A DNA stretch of 64,000 nt from Albula goreensis. Its lineage: Eukaryota; Chordata; Actinopteri; Albuliformes; Albulidae. Made by a program: the position numbers and the translations under genes. Location: NCBI GenBank assembly GCA_022829145.1, contig CM040744.1:14642218-14706217 (forward strand), given 5' to 3'. Below are positions 12,852 through 27,300 of this stretch, in pieces (position 1 is the first letter of the stretch; every line of letters begins with the position of its first letter). The notes under the pieces were generated by a model. The model searched no databases and was not told the origin of the DNA. It saw only the letters and a program-made list of their open reading frames with translations.

Positions 12852-13320
12852 CACGAGTCGATTTTACTCAGCTATCAAAAGAATAAAAATGATTCCAATT
12901 CAGACTTATATTGAGTATATTTTCCACTCCAGCAAAACGAAAAAAAACTTTGTCCACTTGATAAAAAGTTGTAAACTTCAGAGAATTTGCAGTACGCTGT
13001 TTAGAAATAATACACTAAAAGGTTATAAAAAGTTGCAAAACTTGGATCAGTGCTTTTGTTTATTATTGTAAATGGAAAGTTGTTAGTAAAAAAAAAAAAA
13101 GTCCCTAGAAGACTGTTAGTGTGAGCCCTGTGTTCTGAACAGAGCACTCTCTGAGCTCTAGCAACCTGGCACTTCACTCAGGCTAATAAACTACAGACCA
13201 GCCCTGATGTGACGTCACTGTCCCCCCTTTTTTACCGAACACATGGTTAAAAAAAAGGAAGAAAAGAGGAAAGAGAGAAAGATGGAAAGAAACACATGGT
13301 AGCACTTTCTTCAGAAGTGG
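12852..13320 (-). promoter_or_regulatory. adamts3 5' flank / probable promoter region
   Basis: This is the sequence directly upstream of the adamts3 start codon. It contains the CRE, a 12-base A-run (13089-13100) and a C/T-rich block near 13221-13235. It should hold the 5' UTR and core promoter. It is not CpG-rich, so a tissue-restricted rather than housekeeping promoter is likely by inference. Confidence 0.45.
13210..13217. promoter_or_regulatory. consensus CRE (TGACGTCA) upstream of adamts3
   Basis: The perfect palindrome TGACGTCA lies 359 bases upstream of the adamts3 start codon, beside a C-run. It is the full consensus for CREB/ATF factors and fits a proximal promoter position. No clear TATA box was seen, so the transcription start is unknown. 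Confidence 0.5.
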
Positions 13321-15149
13321 ACTAGTGTGAAGGTCTGGCCCCTAGCATAATGTGGTTGAAAGGACCTGAGAAGTTTTAAACCGTTTGGATCAAACGTTCA
13401 GCCAATAATTGAAGCGTATGGATGTACTTTTAAAAATGGATATCTGGTTATATCACGCCTCTCAATTGAGAAATTTGCTGGTCGTAATATGTAATCATAA
13501 ACCAAGTTACGATGGAACATTCAATTACAATCTCAAACATAAGTTACGTATATACATCCTGCATTACTAATATCATATATTACATACTAATATAATATAT
13601 TAGTAAAAAACTAAATATATACATATATATTTATCCATTCCATTTCAAATAAACTTTCAGCATATATATCATTTCACGAAAACAAAGAATATAATTATAA
13701 GGTTCTACCATATATATGCATATATTTCTATGCATCACGTTTGAAACAATTATTATTATTATTTTGTTTGTTTTATTACAAAATGTGTATGTGTGTGCAA
13801 TTTGATTGCCATTCGTTTGGTCATTCGTTTTTGATACACTCATATAGTATGTAAAACATTATTCAGGTTGTGTAGTCTATTAATGAAATAAGTATACATA
13901 TATAAACATGTCCTATTTCGTTTTTGTGGTGTATCAGTTCCAAGTGTGTTGAAAATGGAAAATATGAATTTACATCATCTTATTATGTAACCAAGACATA
14001 ATTCTCATACAAACCGCTGTGAAAACTTTAAAAGAGTGACACTGAATTCCATTGCACTGGAATTTCTGGAGGTAAGCACAAATGTCCCTGGCTTTCATAT
14101 TCAATGATGTGAATAAAGGTAGGCGTGGGCCACATGTTCAAAACCAAGAGGTTATATGAAAACTGACAGTGACTCCATTGGCAGAGAGCTCTACAGTTTA
14201 ACATCAAATAGAATTTGGCCTGTTGGTCAGCCGGTTTTCTCTGCCTATACAAATAATTTCTGTTCATTTTCCTGTCCGAGTTGCAATGAAAACACATGTC
14301 ATCTACTGTTTTATTCTAATATGCCTGGTTATCGCTCAATCTCAAACACAGCTGTTTTTAGGCGTCTTAGATGCAATTACATGTACTTCAAAGAAAAGAA
14401 AAGAAATCTTGAAATGATATATGTTAACGAATGGTCAGGACACCTTTGCTTCAAGCACAGCAGGGGGAAGAGAATGATTATGTGAATATACATATATAAT
14501 ACTCTTGCATACTGCAGTCAAACAAACCGAGGTAATGCATAGTATATCTGATATACATGTGTAAATTGTATATAAATGTAAAATGTTAAATACTATAGAA
14601 TGAATAACTATGAGCTGACCACAAAGTTTTACTTCCTCCTAAAAAGTTCATCCTCATCAACCCTTTGAGGATATAGGCCTAGCATTGCCTAAATATTTTC
14701 ATGACACAATGAGCACTATAGTCTTTGAGGAGCCCACTTTCCAGAGTGTGCTCCCACTGCTGACTACATAATGTTCTCGCAATGCCAAGCAATTCTGTTT
14801 TCAGAAAATACATCTAGCTTTTTACCCCACCCCAAAAGAGCATTTTGCACAGTCTACATGCAATGATGACAGAGCTGCTTCAACATCCTCGCTAATATAT
14901 ACTTTCTCTCTATGCGTATTCATTGTCATAAACAAGTACTTGAGTCCATGTGTTTCACCAGCTGGCTCACAGGTGAGCCGCGGTTTTTTGGAGATGTGAT
15001 CCCCTCTCACATCTGTGCACCTCATGGGCCCAAAGATCCTTCAGAGCTGCTAAATGTGGGTATGGCTCCAGATACCATCCATGCATAGAACCATAGTCTC
15101 CCATCCGCCCATAAATTTGCAGAAGAAATATGATAAGCACTTACACCCC

Positions 15150-15340
15150 TTTTGGCACGATGAATGGTTATCAATGACCTGAGCCAGTAACCCAAAGGTT
15201 GGAGGTCTGATACCATTGTTGAACAGGACTTGCACCTACTGTTTCAAATTTGAGTAAGGTAATTCACCTGAATTGTTTTGACACTGTAAGCTACAAGATG
15301 TGCAAATTGCTTTGTATAATAGCATTTATCATTAACAATG
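15150..15340 (+). repeat. decayed SINE remnant
   Basis: The B-box-like ggttggaggtctgatacc is followed at the expected distance by ttgagtaaggtaattcacct and gaattgttttgacactgtaa. This is the same middle section as the fish SINE near 9233 (gtactttgcctgaattgctt). The 3' tail is no longer recognisable. Confidence 0.45.
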
Positions 15341-18300
15341 ACATTAACATTTTTTAAAGAATAAGTTTAATGTTACTGCTCCTACCTGTATTTGTAATTT
15401 TATTTTTTATGAATACTGTATTTAAAAATACTGAATGGCAATGAAAGAATACATGGCTAGATCCTTTTGCAAAACAGAAGGTTTTAATACATTTCTGAGT
15501 GTCATTATAATAATGAGCTAAGAAATTGGTGTGATCAAAACTTTCCGGAGAATTTTCCCAGACGTTGCATGTGTAAGGATGTGGCTGACTTTTACTAGGG
15601 CAAATAGTGGCTTTTTTCTTCCTTCTTTATTAAGCTGAATGCTGCAGCATTGTCATTGTTGATTGAGGACATGCACAGAGAGGATGGAGCCTGAGAAACT
15701 ATTTCTGTCCAGGTTCCTGGGCCCCGAAGATTTTATTGTAGAGTAAAATGCGATGTCAGTGACGCTTTTGTCTTTTGATTTACATTAATTCTGTAAACCC
15801 ACTCTTTTCTGGGGCGCCTTTCAGTTTAGGCCATAAACAAAAAATGAGGCCATAAACTGGAGAAGGGAAGTGCGACTGTCTTCAATAGCATTGCCATTTG
15901 GACTAAATGATAAATGCTAACAGATTGGTATGTTTGAAGATTAACCCTGTTTCTTTTTTGTTAACTGAGACCCACCACTCCTCCATCTGAACTATTTAAG
16001 GAAGCATTTGAATACACAACAGCATGCATGTATCTCTGAGAGTATGGACAATCTCCAAAAATAAATCCAGTGTTTACATATTTGTGAACTGGGTGGGTGC
16101 CAACGTCACTGTTCCCTCTTGCTCTATAATGTCATGATAACTTTACTTTTTTATTGCTGCATATCCTTAAATAAACAGTTAATATCTACAACAAGGCTTG
16201 ATTACTCTGTTTATCTTATAGCTGAGCCTTCTTAATCCTCTTTCCATCACATATGGTAATTTGAGGCCTTCCTTCTTGTCTGTGGTTTGAAAGAGATAAC
16301 TGTTGTAGATTCCAACAAGTAGCAAATTTGGACATTGCTGACGGCGCTTACATTACAATGGGCTGGACAAGGGGGTGAATGCGAAACACAGGCACTTAAA
16401 GTTTTTTTTCTCTCTCTCTTTTTCTTTCTGTCTTCATCTTTGTTACAGGAACAAAACTGCAGCAAACAATGGCATCTGACCATTCAATGAAGGTCTGTCA
16501 CTCTGACAATGTATATGGAGCTAGTCAGTGACGAGATCTTGCTGGGATCAATGAAAGTTTTGTCTGCATTGGTCACTGAAACAAAGAAAAGGTATGGTGC
16601 TAAAATTCCTTGGTGTTAAAAGAGACAGTCCAGGGGAGCAAAACATTTTGACATAATTTAAAACATACTTGTCGTATTGTGAAAAGGAACCCTTTCCCCC
16701 TCCCGGAAGATAACTGTTGATTCTTTGGGTTGTCCCTGCAATTATATAAGCATGAATGCCCATAAATAGTCTTGCTAAAAGAGAACGAAAAACAGAAAGA
16801 GAAAGAAAAAACCTTGAATGTGTAATAGTTTGCATACAAATAGGGGGACTATTTATTGCTTCTAATACCAAGGGGGGCCGTCTCCCACAACAACAATAGC
16901 TATGCTACCTTGGGCTTCCTGAGTGTGGAGGGTCTTTGTCAACAGCATGGCAGTAATTGTCAGGTATGGGCTCTGACTGTGTTGTAGATGCTGTGTCAGT
17001 GGGAATGCCATTGTGGCGATAGTCTTTGGCACCACACCAGAACCCCAACCCTCCTGTGCCAAGCATGCTGATAGGACAGAGTCACTCCTCCAGGTTGCAC
17101 AGCAACTCAAACGGTGATCTGGAAATATTTTAATTCTTTTTTAAGAAGTCAAAAAGAGTGTTACTGCATGTAAACTCTCATCTGAGATTTTGGGAACATG
17201 ATTGGCACATGATTTTTTTTTCCTTTATGAGCCAGAAGGCCCTGGCACAAAAAAAATCATTGCAGTATGTTCTAAGAAAACTGACCTACTTAAAGGTGAA
17301 TATAGGTCACCGTACGACTGTGTCTTTTTTGATTCCATTCACATTTCCCTCGGTCTCTGTAAAGCAAGAAAAGTAAAAGAAAATGCTTGGTGTTTTAGAA
17401 ATCGTGCCACTTTTCATTATCATCCATCGTCACTACTTGTATGTCGTCACGGAAAGTGAAGCATACATGCTGAGGTTGTTCTGTGAATACATTGCCATTA
17501 TTAATGCATACAGTCCAAGTGGTAATACCCAACAGCTGGAAGACTTCAAATTACTCTGTTTATACAGACACGCTTGTCTGATTGCTTCCCATATATTAAA
17601 ATTGGACTCTGCGTTCAGTGATTTTTGCCAACTCCCACAGAGGGAATTGCTGACTAACTGGTGGCATTTTTTATCCTGGTCTGTGGAGGCCACCACCTGA
17701 GTTGAGCTGTCATTTGTATTCCCCTCTCACTGCAGCATTTCTTTTGGAATAATTCAAATTGTCCACTCTAACTTTCAATGGCAACCCTCTCTTATTTATA
17801 CATAACTAGAGACTATTCCAGACAGTTAACCTTTCGAACGACCACATCTAGGATGTCTGCCCAGTTTCCAGCCAAAACACAACTATCAGAAGCCAGGAAT
17901 ATTTTCAATGTACCAAACCAAGAGCAATATATTCAGAATAATGGTGATGCACATGTTAACATATTTTGAGACATTCACCTCGACCATGGAGTGAAAACTT
18001 AATTTTAATTTGGAGTATATAGGACAGCAAAGCAGTAGACTTTGGGGAATGTGTGAAATTGTGAGTTTAGAAACACCAAGAACTTGTAATGACGCATCTT
18101 TATCAGTCAATGGCAGATTTATGGTTTTGTAATCTGACCTATATCCTGTAACAAATGATATCTGTTCGCTAATGTGGCCAGGGGTTTACTGTGTAACAAT
18201 CTTGTGTAGTAAAATATGGGGTTAAGAATCATCCCTAACCAATTCATCATCATCTGCCTTCAGCTCTGGGTTAAGTTCAGTTTAGTAGTGGCTCCTGTCA

Positions 18301-18436
18301 TCAGATATGGATGTTTTGGTTCAGCAGGGCTGAAGTCTGCACTCAAGAATGTATACAGTCAAGAAAAGCTAAACACTGCCAGCAACCCCTCTACCAAGAA
18401 GGAATCCATCCAGTGAATGGCTGAGGTTGAAGGAGC

Positions 18437-18479
<43 letters not shown>

Positions 18480-18496
18480 GTTATTATTGTTGTTGT
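18437..18496. repeat. (ATT)n microsatellite
   Basis: About fourteen uninterrupted ATT triplets are followed by a degenerate gttattattgttgttgtt tail. It is a simple trinucleotide repeat in the intergenic region. Confidence 0.95.
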
Positions 18497-21400
18497 TTTT
18501 GGTAGTCAGGCACTTTTTGTTTACTGAATACCTATCACTCTAAACCTAACCCAAACTATATGTGTGAAACTGTCATGTCAGCCAAAAATGGGTTTACATC
18601 AGTGCTGTCCTGGAAGAATTCCCAGGTGACTCTTATAATATGGAACATCTGATCATTTTTTTTGTCTAACTGGCTAATTAAATCTTTGGCTTGCCACACT
18701 GACTTGCAACTGTGAAGTGTTTTCTGGAACAAAGTGGCATCCAGGTACAATCCGAATGTATTTTTCTTCTTCTGTCTGCTGCTGCTTATGTTCGTCTGCT
18801 ATTGCTTATTCTTTCTTTATTTCATATGCAAGTCAACATCTTCATTTGTTTAGTTTGCATTAAACTCCATTAAAATGTTCAAAAAAGACATACCCACTGC
18901 ATCCAGCTTCTGTATCTTATGTATATTCCTGATAATATTCTCTCTTTTAGAGACTGTTGTGTCAAGATTAAACTGTTTGGCAAGCCAGTTGGCAGCTCTG
19001 CTTTTTGGCTCAATTACCAAATGTTTCATTCATTCATCCATATAAGTGCCACCACAAGACGCACAAGCAAAGATGTGAGAAGTGTGTATGGAAGATTCCA
19101 CATGGTGTTGTGGGGGGAAGGGGTAATGCGTCACAGTGCCGCTTGGAGTAATGTCCGTTTGATGACTCAGCATTGTGTCTCCCTGTGACGAAAGCTAAGA
19201 GACATGGGGGAGCTGATTGCACCATAAGAAAGGACATATTCATTCAGCCTCCTCAGAGTCACAGCCCAGTTAAGCAAGTTTACAAGCAGCGATATGTACA
19301 TCATCCCAGCTCTCACTGAATTGTTGATGAAATAATAACTGAACACACAAAAAAGGGGCAGACACGGAGTCATCATGTTCGGTAAAACATTACTCACTCA
19401 TGACTATTTAATTTCAGTTTAATTGCTGAATTTTTTGTGTGGTGTAGTAGTATGTAAATATAATATCATTGTAAATATTATTCCAAGACAGTACATAACC
19501 TGTATCAGGTTTAATAAAATCATTTGTTATCAAGTTATATTTCATAACATTTGTAAAGTTCCATTTCATACCACCTGTCATTCACATTCATCCACTGATA
19601 ATCTTCACAGTATTCTCAATAAGATTTTCTCAAACTGTTATGCCTTAAGGATAGTATTTAACTGAATTTCTGTTAAATAATTGTTAGACATGTAAAAAAG
19701 CTGTATTATTCAGATAAATACAGTATTAATAGTTTTGCATGTTGGTTTATTCGATTTTGTGCCACCTTGACTTACAATGTAAAAGTAAATGTAAAAATAC
19801 AGCAGGGAAATAGGACATTACCAATACATTACTTTAAAGGGTGTTAATTAATAATACAAATATTATTTCATACGCATTCATGGATTAAACATTTTACATA
19901 CTCAACTGAATGTGTACAATGTTAGTTTGATGTCTAATTGCATTAAACAATGATAAGAAAGCTATAAGATAAAGAGGATTTCCTACAAGCATTCACGCAT
20001 ATACTATGTGTGGAGTCAACCTCAATGTATGGGCTTGTGTGATATATGAGCCAGGTTTAATAAGAGGGTTTTTTTAATCTTGACAAAGTCTATCCTTAAC
20101 AAAATGGCTATATTAAATATGCATTGTTCATGGTATGAATTCAATCTGGCAAAGACCTAAAAATAACCTGGGTAACTGTGTCCTGGTATTGGTGAGGTAA
20201 AAAGGCCATAAAAATGGCAGTTGTTGAAATCGAGGCCAGATTCTCATGTGGGCCTCTTTGCATGACGGACTGCATGTGAGGATTCGGCCCATGCATAAAA
20301 CTGTCGTGCATGGACACGTGGGAGGGAGATGTTCCTCTTTTGGATGGATTTAGGGAGGGTGCATTCACATCACAAACTTACGCCATCTCAGCAGCTCTCC
20401 GCAGACCAGACAGAAATGTTCTCCACACCGTCCCCCATGTTGATGTTGGCCCGTTCGCTTGTCATGAAACCAGCTCCACAGGAAAGTCTAATATTTGAAC
20501 TTTTCCCTCTTATTTCGCTGCAGTACTCTGGCTTGAAGGGTCAGCATTGTGAAAGAGCTATCAAGCAGACGGCACAAATTCTGGAACAGGGATGCACTGG
20601 CTGTCCCATGCATTGCCATGTACACATGTGTAAATGCCCATAAAATAAGTGCTGAAATAGCGCTGTTTCAACCTGTTATGTGATGGCCAATTTTAACTCC
20701 ACTGGCCCAGAAAATGGAAAGCATGGGGGAGTCCCAGTTATCTTGGTTCATTTCATCCCTAGTCAAGTTTGTAAAATGGCCATATATGTGGAGTATAGGT
20801 TACATATAATTTTCCAATGGGTTAGCCACACATCCTTCTTTCACATAAGATATTAAATTGAGCTCCTGAATCACTGTGGACAAAGTTCACATGGAGCTTT
20901 AAGAAAAGAGTGGAATGTTCGTTCCGGGGCCCTACTTAGACTTCCACAATTCCTTCTGTTTGCAATCTTTCCGTATGTCCAGGTCATCACTGTAAATCAG
21001 AAATTGATGTATTAACCCTCCTGGTTAAAAAATGAATGCTGAAATAATGAATTAATGTCAGTTAGAAATAACTGAAAAAACATTGAAAAGGGACCTTTTG
21101 TAATTAAAGAAAACATTTTCAGAGTTTGAAAAAGTATTTAATTTAAGAGGTACAAAGTAATACATAATAATGTGAAATACAACTTAAATATTCAAGGAGC
21201 ATACAGTCTGAGGACATAATCTCAGCAGAAGACATGCATACAAATGAGAAGTAAACCTTAAGAGTGAAAACTGCCAATATGTCCTGTTTTTCAGGTCTTC
21301 CAGTGGCAGCAAAGGTAATGCTTAAATGGCTATAATGTGGTGTCTATGCTCAGAAGAATAATAAACACGCAAATAAATCAATTCATAACTTACCCATTTA

Positions 21401-23699
21401 TTAATAATTTAAAACCAAGAATACAATATTTTTCAGACATTGTATATAGGTCAATCAAGAAGTGTCATTAGAGAAACTTCTCACAGACAAAGAAAGAAAG
21501 TCTTGCAATGTCACAACAATGACTAAAGGAAGGCAGCAAGGGGCTTACAAGTTCAATAATATGTCATGTGTATCAATAAAATGATAGCCAACATGCACTG
21601 GAAACAATTGCTGGTTGTCCGGGATGCAATGTCCATCATGTAAGGAGTAACTTGGCTAAAACTCATTCTAATTCAGGCAGCCTGGTTCAACAACAGACAT
21701 TCCATTTAGTTTCGTGTAGAATTACCCAAATTAATGGGGACACTCCAAGATCATTTTGCATTGTCCTTTAAAGGTTCTCAAAAGGTTTCAATTGAATGTT
21801 ATGACTTGAATGCCCTCAGGACATTCTGTGAATGTCTTGCCTTGCCTTGCCTTGCATTGCTGTATAATAATACTAGTATTAATTACTACTATTAGCGGTG
21901 ATGGTGGCAGTAGTAGTAAATTGTGGTTTTATTCATTTATTAGAATTTGTTAAATTTTATTGATTATGTTTTAAGGACTGGACTGCCTTTGCTATGGATT
22001 AATTATGAAAAAACGGTAGTAACAATAGTCAGACCTGCCCCACAGTATCATGGCAATTCACATGCCGGCAGGAGTGGCTACAACTGAACATGAATTATGT
22101 CTATAATCTTATAAAGTTATATTGTGTGGATGCACACATAATGGATACACACAAAATAATGTTATGTATCTATCGTTGCTTAAGTGCTGACATGACAGTT
22201 TTTGAATAGAGAAGTTACAGCAGTGAGTACATACTTGCTCACATAACTGTAAAATATACAAATGTCCCTAAAAAGCACTAGCATGGAACTGTTGGCCTGT
22301 CTCTAAACTGAAGAATTCACTGCTTTTCAACTTTTTCATTCATCTTTTTCCTCATGGATGCTATGTTTCTGGGGTTAAATTTACTCTGACTGTTCTCTGA
22401 CACTGATCTTACAGAGGACCACAGCATGAAGTGTGAACATGAGAGACATGTAAAATTAACGTTCCTTAGAACCTTACATTAACGTCAAGAAAACGCCATA
22501 TTTCCTGTTCTGGGGAAAATTATATCTAACCTTCACCCACAGAAACGTTTGGGAAACAGCATTCTCTAGGAAACAACCAATTTAATCTTAATATGGAAGC
22601 TTTTTGACTATTTGTTTGGTAACCTACTCAAACAATGTAACAGTGCATTCCCATTGAATAGCTATGGGAGTTTCACACAAACTGAAAAAGTTCTATTATT
22701 GTGAATGAATGGGAAAGCAGGGAGACGGAGAGTTTGATTTACTAGCGATGAACTGATAAAACTGTGCTCAGGTGCAAATCATATGCTGCATCGTGCTGTA
22801 TATTTTTTATGCTGGGTATTAAATAACAAAGAGTGTCGTAGTGGGAAAACCATGACATTTATAGGGGCGTCTAACCTGAAAAATGCGGGCGATGATCTCA
22901 TCGCATTCCCTACCCAAGATTACATAATTTACAAAGCGAATAAGGGAACTATGAAAAATGCCTTGAATCTCTCACAGCTATAGTTCTAACCTTTACATAT
23001 TGCCGAGTGCCTTTTTAGAGAAGATGCACGGAAGGGATCCGATGGTTTTGTAAAGTTAATGTAAATAATATAAAATAATGTGATCGACTAGTTAATTGAA
23101 ATGTCGTCAACGACCTGTCAGGACATCCAAAACCATTCAAACTGTATTACTCTATGGTAACAAAAAGGATGACAGCTGCAACGTAGATGTTCATGGTGTT
23201 TGGAAGAAATTAGTTAAAATAGAACATAGTAAAAAGTTTAATTTTAAGTGACCTATAAAAAGTTATATTGTATATATAGTCATATATATTCCTCTGGATA
23301 CTGCACACGAACCAAACCTTTTTAAACAATCAGGTAGGATTCGGACACAGGCCATATTAAGTGACCTTTGCAAGACCTATAATTACGCCATCTGTTGGAC
23401 AAAATTATACTTGCAGAATGTATTCACTTGAAGGCAGCCATTGACATCTGCTATATCAGAGTAATTTTGCACATAACGTGTTTCCGGTAGCCTAAAAAAC
23501 GAAAAAGTGCAGGCCTGATAGGAAAAAAGGTCGTGACAGTAACTCGCCTCTGTGGTTTGATACTGCTATAATGATTTGTGCGAAACACGAACGCTGATTT
23601 GACCTCGATATTGTGACAATACATTTAAAAACATCGAAAGACCAGTTTGTGTTGTTTTCATAAATATTGAAGACAAAAGCAGATGTTCACAGGGTAATT

Positions 23700-24330
23700 T
23701 GTTTTTACGACTAGCTACTCTATAATGGCCATTTCCGAACAGGCGAAGACGGACGGAGCCACTCTGCCTCATACGCAGCGGTAGATATTAGCTGGGGAAA
23801 GACAAACAGGCTGCCCTTGAAACGCAACCCTAATCCAAGGTTAAGAAATTAGACAACATAAAACGAGACCCCTTTTAGCTCAAGCCAGAGTAAATTTCCC
23901 TCCAGAGTTGGCTGGCCTAAATCCGAGCGCTCGGGGAATTCAAGGTGTGCAGAGCACACAATTTAAATTTTCAATCCATCTCATTCCCTCTGCGTAATTT
24001 TGTCCTCTCGCTCGTTGTACATGTCGCCTGTGATTAGTTATATTGTTGGTGATATTTCTTCCCAAATGTCCAAATGCGAACTAAGAATGTAAAAGGCCTG
24101 CCAGCTCCTGATGCAGAAGGCAACTAAATTTACGTGCCTATCAGTGGGGCGAACCGGCTTTTCCCAACTGCATTCTTGCTTTGCTTACAAAAGCTCAGCA
24201 GTGCGGTCTATATTAATTTAGTAGGAGGTGTTAATGCAAATATAAATCATTTGCAAATAAGACACAATTTCAAGCAAAGCAATCAGATATGTGAACATAT
24301 CTGCCCGTAGTGTGGCAGAGCGATTGAATA
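23700..24330. promoter_or_regulatory. candidate conserved non-coding element (enhancer-like)
   Basis: This stretch stands out from its AT-rich surroundings by its mixed composition, lack of simple repeats and lack of an open frame. It carries an octamer motif ATGCAAAT (24234-24241) and, eight bases on, the palindrome ATTTGCAAAT (24249-24258), both POU/OCT-type sites next to AT-rich homeodomain-like cores. These are typical of vertebrate developmental enhancers. Conservation cannot be tested here, so the call rests on composition and motifs. Confidence 0.35.
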
Positions 24331-27300
24331 CAGTTTCAACTATGTTATTTCTGTAAAGGAGACAAAACAAAGAGAAAATAAAGTGACGTCGTGTCTTTAA
24401 GCAGTAATAATTGTAGAATCGCGATTGGTAGCTAACATACCATGGATGCTAATGCTGAGATGGCCTACTATTCGAAAGACTCGTGTGAAAATATTTCCTT
24501 TATGAGAACAGTGTGTATTGCAATAAATTTAATTTGTAATATATTTGGATTTGTTTTTGTTCTTGTTGTTGTTGTTGGAGTAGAGTAAAACCATGCCATC
24601 TATGACTAAAACCATATGGCCCCTTCTCCCAAAGCGGCAGATTTTGGTCATACCTAGGTTGCTTCAAAGAATTACTGTGCTTGCTATGTATTGCCAAATG
24701 TCCATGCTATAAACAGTGTTCTGCTGTTTCATGTTTAAACATGAATGGTCTGTTGATCTCTAATTAGCTATGCAAATTAGGACTATATTTTCAAAGGCAT
24801 ATACAGCCTCTACAGACCAACAGGCTACAGTACCAAAGTGTGCTTACAGTATGAATCATTAAGATGTGTATGATATTATTAAATAACATGTTATCAATTT
24901 CCAAAGCAGAAAGTAGCAGCAACCAAATGATAATTGGCTTTATCAATCAGCTATGCAGTTAAAAATGTAGATCAGCAAAGATCATATGTTCTGTCAGTAC
25001 TGTGTGTGATTTGAAATTATTAGCAACAGGGACAGCAGTTGCTTTTGGAGTTCAGGTGTAATTAGTATTACATGCTGTACTGTGTGTTTACAGCACATTA
25101 ACTGTTTTGCCTTGAAGGAACAAAAATCAATTTCAGAAAAGAGTTTTTACAAATCTTTTTGATTTAAACTTGGTGTGGGAAGTTTTAAAAGGTAAATCCA
25201 TCTCTGTTTTTATACACTTTCATGGAATGGTAAAAATTGTTCAAGGAAAAACCTCTGTGTATTTTGTGATTTAGGACCAGCTTCTCCTGAGTAGGGTTTT
25301 ACTGGTTAGATTCCTTAGACACAAATCACTTGATTTAAAATTCTCTGTCAGCTTTTCTCTAAAGACCAAAATCTCCCTCTAAATCAAATTATGCAAGGTA
25401 TTATTTTCATACAAGAATACCCTCCCTTGTTAGACACCTTACAGCTCCTAGATTTGGTCAGTATAAGTCGATGCAATCAGACTTTACCCATATCTTTATT
25501 GCTCACTTTGAAGTGAGTCTAAACCACTTAAAAGGATGTAGTGTTTCTTTCGTGTCAGTACCCAAGATGAGATAGCACACATGACAGAAATTTCCTTCAA
25601 ATACCATGTGAGGAAATACTGCAGCTAACTATAGTCCTGTTGGCTTGTGTACTTTAATTTGAAACTGCAACTGTGGTCGTAAAATGGTTGCAGGCCTTTG
25701 TGCAAGCCAGAAATCCACGGTGTACATTAGGTCATTCGGAAAGAAAGTACACCAACGTTCTAGTTCTGCATCCTGATATTTTATAACGCATCAAATGCAC
25801 ACTCAGTTTTATCTTCAGCCATAAAACCTAGGCAAAGTCAATTGCGTTACTTGAGTAATGGGTTAATTTTGCAGATTAATGTTTCCACATTAAAGAGTAT
25901 GAATGGGACCTGTCGGATGGTGTGGCCTTGCCAAAGCTCTGGTTGTCTGTGCTGTGGTGTGGTTCAACGTGTGGAATTAAAGCTGGACCTTGCTAGAAGC
26001 AACTGAGTCCAGGAGCCTTGTAGGTCACAGCATGATTAGCAGTAGCGTTGCCCAGTCAGGAAGCAGTCCAGTTGGCAAGGCTGTCTTTGCCTTATTGCAC
26101 AAAGGAGGTTACTCTGGTACCCGGTGGCCTTTCTGTGGAAGCTACATATGAAGAGCATCACTGACTGTGCAGCTCTGCCAGGATTGTAAAGATTGCAAAG
26201 AAGAGCTGGAGAGCAACACTTACTTTAGACTATATCAGTTTATGATGCCACAAAGTCATGTTTTAAGGGATGGCAAACATGGCAAAACATTCATATTTAA
26301 AAGGATCTTTACAACATCTTTATGAAACTGGGAGGAAAATGAAAAAAAGCATTAACATGGTTAAGAATTTTGGTTGAGAATTTTAATCAGACATTCATCC
26401 AGTTGAACAACCTGAGAGATCACAGTAGTTTTGCTCGCAATATAGAGTATTAGTATGACAGTCTTGTTTCAGGTTTGCTGAGGCCGACCATAGGGACAAA
26501 GCTCATACTGTTTTACTGCTTCCTCTACAGTCCCTCGTAAGCTGGCCAGTTTCAGACCCAGCTACTCCCTGCTGTTGTCCTGTTGAACTCCCACTCTCTC
26601 CTGGCAGGCTAGGGAAAACATGTGCCTATTCAACTTCAGTAACACTGATCCTCTGTAAATCACTTTGCATGCACTTAAATATAGCAGAGTGTTCAGAATG
26701 CATATTATTATTACTAGTAATAGTATGGCATTAGAGTTTGCAAACCTGAAGCTACAGGACACCAGTAGATTTTGGCCACACACATTTGACCCTGTAGGAT
26801 GATGCACATCACCAGTTCCTGCTGTTGTCTAGGAGCACAAGCTCACAAACTCAATATTGATGTGCATCATTTTGAAGGATCAAATGAAAAAAGATCACCC
26901 TCCAAAATCCAGGTAACACAAGAGGCCGCACATTTTTCAGAAAGCTTATTTTTATGTGAATGCTATTGTTCAAATCTTAACGATTTCATCCCCTGGTTGC
27001 TTGTATGTTCCACACTGTGTCAATTATATATTATGACAGCAAGAACAGAATATAATGGTATACAGCTGATTACACCCCTAATTTAAAACGGTATCTCTTT
27101 AACAACCTGACATGTAGTACTGTAAACACTGTAGTGTGCAAACACTGAACATGGTATTTTCACTGGGGCTGTCACTACAATAAAGCAGTAAGAGGGTTTT
27201 ACTTTCAACCCAAAAACTACAACTCATGTGACTATATCTACTGTATGTATACTGTGTACACACTGTATATGTGTGTGTTCTTTCATATAATAGACAAATA

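Larger units (their letters stand above)
13321..23699. other. intergenic, no gene seen
   Basis: No exon with plausible splice sites or a recognisable protein was found on either strand. The stretch near 13560-13740 is strongly AT-rich with alternating ATAT runs. The segment contains one SINE remnant (about 15150-15340), one (ATT)n microsatellite and a GC-richer block near 20220-20600 of unknown meaning. Confidence 0.6.

Noticed and set aside
20220-20640. GC-richer block with plus-strand open frames of 62 and 104 codons
   Set aside because: No recognisable protein and no splice signals were found. It may be regulatory, but no motif supports a specific call.
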